A stretch of DNA of 64,000 nucleotides, from assembly GCA_018970025.1 (NCBI GenBank), contig JAGWXF010000003.1:62001-126000 (forward strand), read 5' to 3'. The position numbers were made by a program, and so were the translations under genes. Of this stretch, positions 27,662-36,092 are shown piece by piece (within the stretch, counting starts at the first letter, position 1; each line of letters opens with the position of its first letter). Below the pieces are notes generated by a model. That model ran no database searches and was not told the DNA's origin. It was given only the letters and a program-made list of their open reading frames with translations. Source of the DNA: Actinomycetales bacterium (GTDB lineage Bacteria; Actinomycetota; Actinomycetes; S36-B12).

Positions 27662-28576
27662 GTGAGCGATGGGCGCAGCAGCCTTGACCGGCTCGCGGGG
27701 CGCCCGATCCTGGCCTTCGTCGCCCATGCCGACGACTGCGCCCTGTTCATCGGCGGCACGATCCGGCTCCTCGCCGACGCCGGGTGCCCCATCACCCTGG
27801 TCCGGTTCACCGACGACTGCACTGACTCCGACGGACTGGACCCGTCCGAGACCATCCGGCGCAATGACCGAGAGCTGCAGGAAGCGTGCGAGATCCTCGG
27901 CATCCGGCACCGGCACGACCTGGGCTACCCGTCCGACACCCTCGGCGACGTGCGCCGCGGCGAGCTGCGCGAGCATGCGATCCGGCTGATCCGCCAGGTG
28001 CGGCCCTATGCCGTGCTGACCTTCGACCCGTACGCGCGATTCGGCGAGGACAACCAGGATCACATCCGCATCGCCCAGGAGGTCGACGAGGCGTTCTGGA
28101 CCTCGATGTTCGACAAGCACCATCCTGAGCACCTCCAGGCCGGCCTCGCACCCCACGGGGTCGTCGAGCGCTGGTACTTCGGGCGACGGGTGACCGAGCC
28201 GACGGACGTGATCGACATCAGCGCGGCGATGCCCGCCAAGACCGAGGCAGCCGTCGCGCACCGCACCATGATGGGCAACCTGATGCGCCAGCTCACCCTG
28301 ATGGGCCGGACCGCCGAGGTCGACAGCGACTGGCTCGGCGGCGTGCTCGGCGACCAGGATGCGATCGTCCGGCGGATGGTCGGCCACTCGACGACGGAGG
28401 CCTTCCGGGTCGTGCGCTTCAGCGGGTTCGCCGCCCTGTTCGACGATGCGCCCCGGCATCGCACCATTCCAGATGCAGCCAGGACAGATGCAGCCAGGAC
28501 AGATGCAGCCAGCACGCCCGATGCCAGCCCTCGCCCGCCGACCAGCGAGCGCCCCGACCTGAATGGATCCGCATGA
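27662..28576 (+). CDS. PIG-L (LmbE-like) family deacetylase
   Basis: A 304-aa protein with the PIG-L zinc motif in altered form, AHADDCALFIGG instead of PHPDDE; the His and both Asp are kept. The third ligand region is FGEDNQDHIRIAQEV. Family members remove N-acetyl groups from GlcNAc-containing molecules such as mycothiol precursors. The start GTG 27662 follows GGAGGGAGCAGG; the track start at 27242 lies inside the divergent gene. It heads the plus-strand operon. Its last 45 residues are low-complexity, with a 15-bp tandem repeat. The substrate is probably the imported N-acylated compound. Confidence 0.85.
   Translation: MSDGRSSLDRLAGRPILAFVAHADDCALFIGGTIRLLADAGCPITLVRFTDDCTDSDGLDPSETIRRNDRELQEACEILGIRHRHDLGYPSDTLGDVRRGELREHAIRLIRQVRPYAVLTFDPYARFGEDNQDHIRIAQEVDEAFWTSMFDKHHPEHLQAGLAPHGVVERWYFGRRVTEPTDVIDISAAMPAKTEAAVAHRTMMGNLMRQLTLMGRTAEVDSDWLGGVLGDQDAIVRRMVGHSTTEAFRVVRFSGFAALFDDAPRHRTIPDAARTDAARTDAASTPDASPRPPTSERPDLNGSA
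28471..28515. repeat. 15-bp tandem repeat in the 3' end of the PIG-L gene
   Basis: AGATGCAGCCAGGAC is present twice exactly (28471, 28486) and once with one change (28501), encoding TDAAR units. A further Ala/Ser/Thr/Asn-rich repeat follows in the 5' end of the next gene at about 28590-28640. Confidence 0.85.
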
Positions 28577-29661
28577 GCAGCCCGGACCACGCCAGCGCCC
28601 ACGCCAGCACCAACGCCAGCGCCAGCACCAACGCCGCCGACCCGTCAGCCTTCGTCTCCCGGCACGGTTTCGCCACCACGTACGGCCACGGCGTTGCCAC
28701 CGGGGTCGGCGACCGACCAGGCTCGGTCGTCGCGGTCTGCGATCCGGAGGTCTGGCAGTGGTTCGGGCCTGCCTTCGGCCCGGCACCCGACCTGCGCATC
28801 GACGCGGTCGAGCTCTCCCCCGCCCACCTCGACGAGCTCGCCGGCTCCGTTCCGGCAGACGCCACGATCATCGGGATCGGCGGCGGGGTCGCGATGGACG
28901 TCGCGAAGTGGGTGCACTGGCGCCGCGGACTGCCGTTGATCCAGGTGCCGACCCTGCCGAGCGTCAACGCCTGCTTCACCCGGATGACGGCACTGCGCGA
29001 CGGCGGCCGCGTGCGCTACGAGGGCAACGCCATCCCCGAGCAGGTCATCGTCGACTTCGACATCTTCCAGGCCGCGCCCCCGGCGCTGGTGCGCGCCGGG
29101 ATCGGCGACGTGCTCTCCTGCCATACCGCCCTGTGGGACTGGCGGGTCGGCGTGGCTGCCGGCTTCGACCCGGCCTGGGATGACGACAGCGCCGGCTCGT
29201 CGATGCGCTACATCGATGCCCTGCGACGGGCCGCGCCCGGCATCCACGACGTGACCGATGCCGGCATCGCGTCGCTGATGGAGCTGCATCGCGAGATCGG
29301 CTGGCGCTGCCACGAGATGCAGCATGCGCGCTTCGAGGAGGGCAGCGAGCACTTCTTCGCCTACTGCTTCGAGGAGGTCACCGGGCGGACGATCCTGCAT
29401 GGCGAGCTGGTCAGCGTGGGCGTGCTCATCATGTCCGCCATCCAGGGCAACAATTCGTGGCTGCCGCGGTCGATCGTCCACTCGGCCGGCACGCGGCATC
29501 GTCCGCAGGACCTCGCGATCACCTGGGACGAGATCGATGCCACCCTGGATCACCTCCGGGCCTTCACCACGGCCGGCGGCTATTGGCACTCGGTGATCCA
29601 GGAGGGGTTCGACGTCGGCCGGGCGAAGGAGCAGGCGCGTGCCGCCCTCGACTTCGACTGA
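28573..29661 (+). CDS. AraM/glycerol-1-phosphate dehydrogenase-like enzyme, first paralogue
   Basis: A 362-aa member of the iron/zinc alcohol dehydrogenase and dehydroquinate-synthase superfamily. It has the NAD-binding IGIGGGVAMDVAKW, VPTLPSVNA, and metal-ligand regions AGIGDVLSC, EEGSEHFFAYCFEE and LHGELVSVGV. AraM/EgsA enzymes reduce dihydroxyacetone phosphate; the substrate here is unknown. The ATG overlaps the PIG-L stop. The N-terminal 25 residues are an Ala/Ser/Thr/Asn repeat. A clear paralogue lies three genes downstream. Confidence 0.8.
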   Translation: MSSPDHASAHASTNASASTNAADPSAFVSRHGFATTYGHGVATGVGDRPGSVVAVCDPEVWQWFGPAFGPAPDLRIDAVELSPAHLDELAGSVPADATIIGIGGGVAMDVAKWVHWRRGLPLIQVPTLPSVNACFTRMTALRDGGRVRYEGNAIPEQVIVDFDIFQAAPPALVRAGIGDVLSCHTALWDWRVGVAAGFDPAWDDDSAGSSMRYIDALRRAAPGIHDVTDAGIASLMELHREIGWRCHEMQHARFEEGSEHFFAYCFEEVTGRTILHGELVSVGVLIMSAIQGNNSWLPRSIVHSAGTRHRPQDLAITWDEIDATLDHLRAFTTAGGYWHSVIQEGFDVGRAKEQARAALDFD

Positions 29662-30673
29662 TCTCCGCCAGCCAGGCTCGGTACCCGTCGCCGGCATCGA
29701 CCTCGGCGGCACCAAGGTTCGCGGGGCCATCGCCGACCCCAGCGGTCGCATCATCGCCGAGTCCACCGAGCCCACCCGCGCCAGCGGGGCACGCGACGTC
29801 ATCACCCAGATCGCCGGGATGGTGCGCTCGCTCGGTGCGCAGTGCGGGGTCCGGCCCGAGCTGCTCGCCGTCGGCTCCCCCGGGGTCGTCGACGAGCGCG
29901 GGCGATTCCAGCTGTCCTTCAATATCGACGAGCTCGCCGATCTCTCCCTGGCCTCCGAGATCGCGGCCCACGTCGGCGTGCCGGTGATCGTCGACAACGA
30001 CGCGAACATGGCCGCGCTCGGCGAGCAATGGCAGGGGCTGGCCCGAGGCTGCCGCGACTTCGTCGTGCTGTCGGTCGGTACCGGCCTGGGCATGGGCCTG
30101 GTCATCGACGGGCGGCTGCATCGGGGCTCGCGGGGCTTCGCCGGGGAGATCGCCTACCTGCCGATCGGCGAGGACCCGAGCGTTGCGCAGGCCCGTCGAT
30201 TCGGGGCCCTGGAGTGGGCCGCCGGCACGGCCGGCATCCGGCGTGCGCTGATGGCGTCCCTGGACTCCGGGCAATACCCGGCGACCGGGCTGGCACCCGA
30301 GGCCGACGTCCATGCCGTCTTCGAGGCCGCCCGCGCCGGCGACCAGCTCGGCATGGCCCTGGTGGAGCACGAGGCTGGCCTGCTCGCCCACGCGATCCTC
30401 GCCGTCGCCGCGGTCATCGACCCCGAGCTGGTGATCATCACCGGCGGCATCGGCGCGGACCCGCTGCTCATCGACCGGCTGCGGGCCCGGCTGGACGACA
30501 TCAGCCCGCACCGGATCCGCGTCGAGCGCTCGATCCTGGGCGATCGATGCGGGGTCATGGGGGCGCTCGCGGCCGCCCGGGCCACCGCCGCGCAACCCAG
30601 GGCCCATGAACCCCAGGCCCATGAACCCCAGGCCCATGAACCCGATTTCCAGGAAGGGCACTCCCATGTCTGA
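29639..30673 (+). CDS. ROK-family sugar kinase-like protein
   Basis: A 344-aa ROK protein. It has the phosphate-binding AGIDLGGTKVRG, a catalytic Asp candidate in VDNDANMAALGE, and LSVGTGLGMGLVIDG. The cysteine-rich zinc motif typical of ROK kinases is missing (ALEWAAGTAG in its place), and the EIGH motif is EIAYLPIG. Its central segment closely resembles the ROK regulator at 23-24 kb (RGSRG, AGE and YLP.G shared). There is no helix-turn-helix, so a kinase role is still preferred. GTG 29639 overlaps the previous gene by 23 bp. The C-terminus carries QAHEP repeats. Confidence 0.8.
   Translation: MPPSTSTDLRQPGSVPVAGIDLGGTKVRGAIADPSGRIIAESTEPTRASGARDVITQIAGMVRSLGAQCGVRPELLAVGSPGVVDERGRFQLSFNIDELADLSLASEIAAHVGVPVIVDNDANMAALGEQWQGLARGCRDFVVLSVGTGLGMGLVIDGRLHRGSRGFAGEIAYLPIGEDPSVAQARRFGALEWAAGTAGIRRALMASLDSGQYPATGLAPEADVHAVFEAARAGDQLGMALVEHEAGLLAHAILAVAAVIDPELVIITGGIGADPLLIDRLRARLDDISPHRIRVERSILGDRCGVMGALAAARATAAQPRAHEPQAHEPQAHEPDFQEGHSHV
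30597..30645. repeat. 15-bp tandem repeat at the end of the ROK kinase gene
   Basis: CCCATGAACCCCAGG-type units of 15 bp occur three to four times, encoding QAHEP units just before the stop. The DegT gene starts eight bases before the kinase stop codon, directly after this array. Confidence 0.88.
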
Positions 30674-31907
30674 GCTCGCCGCCCTCGGCGGGACGCCGAT
30701 CCGCAGCGCCCCCTACCCGGCCTGGCCGCACTACGACGACAGCGAGCGCGACGGCCTGCTGCGCGTCCTGGAGAGCCGCAACTGGTGGTCGAGCCAGGGC
30801 GTCGAGGTCCGGGCATTCGAGCAGGAGTGGGCCGCCTTCACCGGTGCCCCGCATGCCGTCGCGATGACGAACGGCACCCACACCCTGGAGGCGGCCCTCC
30901 TCGCCACCGGCATCGGCGCAGGCGATGAGGTGATCGTCCCCGACTGGTCGTTCTTCGCGACCATCGGCGCAGTGCTCGCCGTGAACGCCGTCCCGGTCAT
31001 CGTCGACGTCGATCCGCGCACGGGCACGATGGACCCAGCCCTGGCCGAGGCCGCCATCACCGGGCGAACGAGGGCGATCCTGGTGGTGCATGTCTGCGGC
31101 AGCGTCGCCGATATGGACGCCATCACGGCCCTGGCCCAGCGACATGGCCTGCGGGTGATCGAGGACTGCGCCCACGCCCACGGCAGTACCTGGCACGGGG
31201 TGCATGCCGGCCTCCTCGGCGACGCCGGCTCGTTCTCCTTCCAGGCCAGCAAGCTGATGACTGCCGGCGAGGGCGGTGCCGTGATCACCCGGCATGACGA
31301 CGTGGCCGCGCTGCTGGCGTCCTACGTCAGCTGCGGGCGCGACCCCGGCACCTGGTACTACCGGCACTTCCGGCTCGGCGAGAACTGGCGGATGACCGAA
31401 TGGCAGGGCGCCGTCCTGCGCTGCCAGCTGGCCCGCTTCCCGCAGCAGCAGGCCAACCGTGCCGCCCATGCCGACCTACTCAATGCCGAGCTCGCCCGCA
31501 TCCCCGGTGTCACGCCCCAGGGCCGGCTGCCCGGCTGCGACAGCCAGGGCAACTACTGCTACGTGGTCATGGTCGACCCGGACGAGTTCGGCGCATCGCG
31601 CGACCACGTCCGCACGGCACTGCTGGCCGAGGGCATCCCGCTGACGACGTCCTATCCGCCGCTGCACGCACTGGAGCTGTTCAGCGACCCGGCCGGCCTG
31701 GCCCCTCGCATCAAGGACCGCTCAGCCCTGCCCGACTACGCGCGCCAGTCCTTCCCGGTCACCGAGCGCCTGGCCGCCACCTCGCTGTGGTTCACCACCT
31801 CGGTCCTCAACGGCACCGATGAGGACGCCCTCGACGTCGTCCGTGCCATGGAGAAAGTGCATCGCCTTCGCGGGCAGCTGGCGGAGGTGGATGCAGTTGC
31901 GTACTGA
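30666..31907 (+). CDS. DegT/DnrJ/EryC1/StrS-family aminotransferase
   Basis: A 413-aa PLP-dependent sugar or cyclitol aminotransferase. It has AMTNGTHTLEAALLATGIG, VIEDCAHAHGSTW, and the PLP lysine in SFSFQASKLMTAGEGG. The YSPALHALELF-type substrate loop is here SYPPLHALELF. Family members transfer amino groups to keto-sugars or to scyllo-inosose (StsC-like) and work reversibly. The start ATG 30666 overlaps the ROK kinase end. The paired Gfo/Idh dehydrogenase two genes downstream could make or consume its keto substrate, as in kanosamine or aminocyclitol pathways. Confidence 0.9.
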   Translation: MSELAALGGTPIRSAPYPAWPHYDDSERDGLLRVLESRNWWSSQGVEVRAFEQEWAAFTGAPHAVAMTNGTHTLEAALLATGIGAGDEVIVPDWSFFATIGAVLAVNAVPVIVDVDPRTGTMDPALAEAAITGRTRAILVVHVCGSVADMDAITALAQRHGLRVIEDCAHAHGSTWHGVHAGLLGDAGSFSFQASKLMTAGEGGAVITRHDDVAALLASYVSCGRDPGTWYYRHFRLGENWRMTEWQGAVLRCQLARFPQQQANRAAHADLLNAELARIPGVTPQGRLPGCDSQGNYCYVVMVDPDEFGASRDHVRTALLAEGIPLTTSYPPLHALELFSDPAGLAPRIKDRSALPDYARQSFPVTERLAATSLWFTTSVLNGTDEDALDVVRAMEKVHRLRGQLAEVDAVAY

Positions 31908-33009
31908 TCAGCAGGCCGACGTGATCGGCGAGCCATTCGACACCAAGCACGCCGACGTGATCGGCGAGCCATTCGACACCGTCCACGCCGACGCCATCGA
32001 GGTCCTTGCCGACCTCGGACCGACGGCCATCATCGCGGCCAATGACCCGCCATGGGCGGCCATCAGCACCGCGCTCGCGGACCGCGGCATCACCGGCCTG
32101 GGCGTTGTGCTCGCGACCAGCATGGAGGAGGCCGACCTCGCGCAGCTTGCCGCCGCCCAAGACGAAGCGATCGAGCGGGGCGCCACCTGCGTGATCGGGG
32201 TCGGCGGCGGCACGGCCATCGACACGGCCAAGTACCTGGCCTGGGCACGAGGCCTGCCGGCCGTCTACATCCCCACTATCGCCTCGGTCGATGCCACCTT
32301 CACCGATGCGGTCGGCATCCGCCGGGACCGCCGCGTGGCGTACATCGGGCAGGTGCGGCCCCGCGAGGTGGTGATCGACCTGCCCCTGATCACCTCGGCA
32401 CCGCCACGGCTCAATCGCGGCGGCATCGGCGACATCCTGTCCTGCCATACCGGGCTGTTCGACTGGCGGCTGGCGGCTGACGCGGGCCTGGGCGCACCCT
32501 GGGATGAGCGGCTCGCCGCCCTCGGGCGCACCCTGCTCGACGAGCTCGAGGCCGCGTCCGCGGATATCCATGCGGCATCGGCGGCCGGCGTCGGCTTCCT
32601 GCTGGACGCCTACCGCAGGATCGGCGCCGCCTGCGCGGCCGCCGGCCACTCGCGCTTCGAGGAGGGCAGTGAGCACTTCCTCGGCTACGCCCTCGAGGAG
32701 GTCACCGGCGAGCACTACGTCCACGGCGAGCTCATCAGCATGTGCGTGGTCGCGATGAGCACCATCCAGGGCAATGACCCCGAGCGAGCCGCGCGGATCA
32801 TCCGGGCAGCGGGCACCAGCGCCCACCCGTCATCACTCGGCCTGGACCAGCCCACCGTGGTCGGCGCGCTCATGGGCCTGGGCGCCTATGTCAAGGCCGA
32901 GGGCCTCGACGACTGCATCGCGACCATGGCGACCATCAGCGAGCCGACGGCCCAGGCCGCGTGGGCTGCCATCGACGCTCTGCCGGGTCACGCAAGGAGC
33001 GCATCATGA
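31891..33009 (+). CDS. AraM/glycerol-1-phosphate dehydrogenase-like enzyme, second paralogue
   Basis: A 372-aa protein aligned over most of its length with the enzyme at 28.6-29.7 kb: GVGGGTAIDTAKY, PTIASVDA, GGIGDILSCHTGLFDWR, FEEGSEHFLGYALEEVTG and VHGELISM are all shared with small changes. The same metal-ligand positions are kept. The N-terminus has two perfect copies of a 36-bp unit (ADVIGEPFDT). I chose ATG 31891 (track start 31819); TTG 31897 is possible. It overlaps the aminotransferase stop by 17 bp. It may act on a different hydroxyl from its paralogue, or form a hetero-oligomer with it. Confidence 0.8.
   Translation: MQLRTDQQADVIGEPFDTKHADVIGEPFDTVHADAIEVLADLGPTAIIAANDPPWAAISTALADRGITGLGVVLATSMEEADLAQLAAAQDEAIERGATCVIGVGGGTAIDTAKYLAWARGLPAVYIPTIASVDATFTDAVGIRRDRRVAYIGQVRPREVVIDLPLITSAPPRLNRGGIGDILSCHTGLFDWRLAADAGLGAPWDERLAALGRTLLDELEAASADIHAASAAGVGFLLDAYRRIGAACAAAGHSRFEEGSEHFLGYALEEVTGEHYVHGELISMCVVAMSTIQGNDPERAARIIRAAGTSAHPSSLGLDQPTVVGALMGLGAYVKAEGLDDCIATMATISEPTAQAAWAAIDALPGHARSAS
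31915..31986. repeat. 36-bp tandem duplication in the 5' end of the second AraM-like gene
   Basis: Positions 31915-31950 and 31951-31986 are identical except for the last two codons (AAGCAC versus GTCCAC). The frame is kept, encoding two 12-residue units before the Rossmann-like domain. Confidence 0.93.
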
Positions 33010-34124
33010 CCGCCACCGGCCAGCGCGAGGACGAGCGCGTGCAGATCGCGGTCATCGGCGGCGCCTTCGCCGGAACGCTGCATGCCGAGGCGATCAGCCT
33101 GACCACCACCGCCAGGGTGAGCGCCGGCGTCTCGCGCTCTGCGCAGACCCGGGATGCCTTCGCTGCCCGATGGGACGTCCCCGCCTATCCGACGCTGGAG
33201 GCCCTCCTGGCGGACGTCACGGCAGGGGTCGTGGCGTGCGATGCGGTATCCCTGGCGGTGCCCAATCACCTGCACCGACCGCTGACCGAGCTGGCGGCCG
33301 CGCACGAGCTGTCGGTGATCTGCGAGAAGCCCCTGGCCCCCACCTATGCCGATGCCGAGGCGATGGTGCGGGCCTGCCAGGAGGCCGGCGTGCACCTGCT
33401 CTACGCCGAGCAGCTGTGCTTCGCCCCCCGCTACCGGCGGGTGCAGCAGCTGATCGCCGCGGGATCCTTCGGCGACCTGGTGCAGCTCCAGCACTGGGAG
33501 CGGCACGGCGGCCCGCATGCGTCGTGGTTCTACGACCCGGTGCAGTCGGGCGGCGGCGTGCTGCTGGACATGGGCTGTCATGGCATCGGCGTCGCCCGCT
33601 GGCTGAAGGGCGATATTCCGGTCGTCGGGGTCAGCGCCCAGCTCGGCACGTTCGTCCATCATGAGCACCCGGTCGAGGATCACTCCCTGGTCACCCTGCG
33701 CTTCGCCGATGGCACCATCGCGGTCATCAACTCCTCCTGGGCAGCGCCGGGCGGGATCGACGAGCGGCTGGAGGTCCTGGGCACGGCAGGTCACGTGATG
33801 GCCGACCTCGCCCGCGGGCAGTCCCTGCTCGCCTACAGCGACGCCGGCTTCGATGCCACCGCCGAGAAGTCGGTGCAGCAGACGGGCCTGGCCTGGATCG
33901 CCCATGACGAGGCCTGGACGTGGGGCTGGCATGGCGAGTTCGCCCATTTCGCGGACGTCCTCGCCGGTCGTGCCGAGCCGCTGCTCACCGGCGCCGACGG
34001 CCTGGAGATCCTCGGCATCGTGAGTGCCGCCTACGTGGCCGCCGCCGAGCATCGCGTGGTGACACCCCCCTGGCCGACCGGCGATCACCTGCTGGTGCAG
34101 CCCTGGCTCGACCGGCGCAGGTGA
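33006..34124 (+). CDS. Gfo/Idh/MocA-family NAD(P)-dependent dehydrogenase
   Basis: A 372-aa two-domain oxidoreductase. It has the N-terminal Rossmann segment AVIGGAFAGTLHAEAI, the hallmark CEKPLAPTYADAEAM, and the C-terminal GGGVLLDMGCHG motif with the active-site His. Members oxidise a sugar or inositol hydroxyl to a ketone, or the reverse. MocA itself acts in rhizopine (methyl-inosamine) catabolism. The ATG overlaps the previous stop by four bases. With the DegT aminotransferase it forms a plausible ketone-amine pair. Confidence 0.9.
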   Translation: MTATGQREDERVQIAVIGGAFAGTLHAEAISLTTTARVSAGVSRSAQTRDAFAARWDVPAYPTLEALLADVTAGVVACDAVSLAVPNHLHRPLTELAAAHELSVICEKPLAPTYADAEAMVRACQEAGVHLLYAEQLCFAPRYRRVQQLIAAGSFGDLVQLQHWERHGGPHASWFYDPVQSGGGVLLDMGCHGIGVARWLKGDIPVVGVSAQLGTFVHHEHPVEDHSLVTLRFADGTIAVINSSWAAPGGIDERLEVLGTAGHVMADLARGQSLLAYSDAGFDATAEKSVQQTGLAWIAHDEAWTWGWHGEFAHFADVLAGRAEPLLTGADGLEILGIVSAAYVAAAEHRVVTPPWPTGDHLLVQPWLDRRR

Positions 34125-35182
34125 GCCAGCCCAGCGCCCCGGCCGGCACCGTGATGCTGGACGAGATCCGGCAGCAGGCGCGGCTCGCCGCCGACTGGGC
34201 CGGCGCCGGCGGGTACCGGGTCGATCACATCGCGCACGCGGTGGCGTCCTACGCCCCAGCATCGGTGACCCTCATCGCTCGCGGCACCAGCGACAACGCG
34301 GCCGGGTATGCGAAATACCTGCTGGAGATCATGGGCGGCTATGTCGTCAGCAGCGCCTCCCCCTCTGCCGTCACCCTCTACGGCGCCAAGCCCCGGCAGG
34401 CACGGTCGCTGTGCATTGCGGTGAGCCAGTCGGGCCAGTCGCCTGACCTGCTGCGGGCCATGTCGGCCATGCGCGAGGCCGGGAGCCTGGGCATCGCGGT
34501 GACGAATGATCCAGCCGCCCCCCTGGCCGTGCAGGCCGACTTCGTGGTCGACCTCGCCGCCGGCGTCGAGCATGCCGTGGCCGCCACCAAGACCTTCACC
34601 TGCGAGCTGCTCGCGCTGCTCGACCTGGCCACCGCCATCTGCGGCACCCAGGCACCCGAGCGCGCCGGCATCGCCGGCGCCATCGCCTCAGTGATCGCCC
34701 CGCACGCGGATCTCGACGATGCCGCCCGCCTGCTCGGATCCGCGCTGGCCAGCGCCGGCCACCTGCTGGTCGTCAGCCGGGGTGCCAGCACCCCGATCGC
34801 CCACGAGGGGGCGCTGAAGATCATGGAGACCGTGGGGCTGCCGGCGCTCAGCTACAGTGCCGCCGACCTCGAGCACGGCCCGATCGCCTGCGTGCACGCG
34901 GGAACCCCGGTGATCGTGATCGACTCCGCCGGCCCGGCAGCCGGCTCGCTGGCCCACGTCATCGCGCGGCTGGTCGACCTCGGTGCCGAGGTCATCCAGG
35001 TCGGGTCCGGCGATGCGGCCCCCGGCATCCGAGCGCACATCCCCGTTCCGCGGCTCGATCCGCTCGTCGCGCCCATCGCCGAGGCCATCCCGCTGCAGCT
35101 GCTGGCCCACCGCCTGGCAACCGCGATGGGCCACGACCCCGATCAGCCGCCGGGCCTGACGAAGGTCACCCGCACGTCATAG
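34121..35182 (+). CDS. SIS-domain amino-sugar isomerase/deaminase (GlmS C-terminal or AgaS-like)
   Basis: A 353-aa protein with two SIS domains: ARGTSDNAAGYAKY, VSQSGQSPD, AATKTFTCEL, then HEGALKIMETVGLPA and ADLEHGPIA, and a KVTRT tail like GlmS. There is no glutaminase domain, so it resembles the isomerase half of GlmS or the SIS-type glucosamine-6-phosphate deaminases (NagB-II/AgaS). The GTG at 34121 overlaps the Gfo/Idh stop; the track start at 33920 lies inside that gene. It ends the seven-gene coupled operon and points strongly to an amino-sugar phosphate intermediate. Confidence 0.88.
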   Translation: MSQPSAPAGTVMLDEIRQQARLAADWAGAGGYRVDHIAHAVASYAPASVTLIARGTSDNAAGYAKYLLEIMGGYVVSSASPSAVTLYGAKPRQARSLCIAVSQSGQSPDLLRAMSAMREAGSLGIAVTNDPAAPLAVQADFVVDLAAGVEHAVAATKTFTCELLALLDLATAICGTQAPERAGIAGAIASVIAPHADLDDAARLLGSALASAGHLLVVSRGASTPIAHEGALKIMETVGLPALSYSAADLEHGPIACVHAGTPVIVIDSAGPAAGSLAHVIARLVDLGAEVIQVGSGDAAPGIRAHIPVPRLDPLVAPIAEAIPLQLLAHRLATAMGHDPDQPPGLTKVTRTS

Positions 35183-35196
35183 CCGGATGGCCGTGG

Positions 35197-35991
35197 CTAC
35201 TGGGGAGCGAGCGTGCCGGAGAAGATCTGCCAGGCGAGCAGGGACTTCGCAACCAGGCTCAGAATGATGTAGGCCCGCTCCCCGCGCATGTAGTCGGCCC
35301 ACTTGCCGATCTGCTTGTACTGCAGCCACTGCACGATCGCGAAGCAGTTGAAGAAGATGAACAGCGAGATGATGATCCCGTAGACGAAGCCCGGCGTCTG
35401 CACGTCGCTGGTCGACCCGGGGGCGATCACGAAGAACACCACGATGATCCACGGCACGATCCCGGTCATGCAGCCGAAGATGAACGGCAGGAAGCCGCCG
35501 CTGCCCGGCTTCTCGTACTTCTCCTGCACCCAGCCGAAGAAGATCATCGAGGCGTTGACCCCGAAGATCGCGATCAGCGCCGCGACGTCGGTGATGCCGA
35601 CGATCTGGCAGATCAGGACGATCATCACCGAGGAGCTGATCGAGTACTCGACCCAGCGGAAGTAGTTGTGATGCTCCACCAGCCCCGCCGAGTAGCGCTG
35701 GTAGAACGGCGGTACCGAGACGATGAAGTGGAAGAAGGCCGACAGCAGGAAGAACAGTGCGACGCCCCACCCGATGCGCGAATCGAGCAGGGTCACCGGC
35801 TCGGACAGCGGCGTGCCGGGCGGGCCGGCCATGTAGCTGGCCGTGATCGGCAGGGTGAAGTCGTTGGCGAGTGCGAGGACGGCGATCGCCTGCACGAGGT
35901 GGGCGAAGCCGGCGATGATGTTCCAGCGGCGCAGGCGCTGCGCGGTGATCGGGCTGGGCGTCGAGACGGCAGGACTATCGGCAATGGCCAT
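35197..35991 (-). CDS. heR: Heliorhodopsin
   Basis: A 264-aa seven-helix retinal protein of the heliorhodopsin family. It has FRWVEYSISSSVMIVLI with the counterion Glu115, FIFGCMTGIVPWI, and the final helix LSLVAKSLLAWQIFSGTL with the retinal Schiff-base Lys249. His31 and His88 are also present. All four positions are offset by exactly eight from the key residues of HeR-48C12 (E107, K241, H23, H80). Start MAIADSPAV (ATG 35991) gives the normal family length. Heliorhodopsins are light-sensing rather than classical pumps, with the N-terminus inside. No retinal or carotenoid synthesis gene is in the window. It converges on the SIS gene and diverges from DUF2332. Confidence 0.95.
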   Translation of the reverse strand: MAIADSPAVSTPSPITAQRLRRWNIIAGFAHLVQAIAVLALANDFTLPITASYMAGPPGTPLSEPVTLLDSRIGWGVALFFLLSAFFHFIVSVPPFYQRYSAGLVEHHNYFRWVEYSISSSVMIVLICQIVGITDVAALIAIFGVNASMIFFGWVQEKYEKPGSGGFLPFIFGCMTGIVPWIIVVFFVIAPGSTSDVQTPGFVYGIIISLFIFFNCFAIVQWLQYKQIGKWADYMRGERAYIILSLVAKSLLAWQIFSGTLAPQ

Positions 35992-36092
35992 AAGGCATGG
36001 TCCCACGCCCGCCTGGCCAGCGCCTGCCGACACCCCGATAGCCACTCCTGACGCGCATCCGCTCACCGACCTGCATCTGGCAGCATGCGGTC

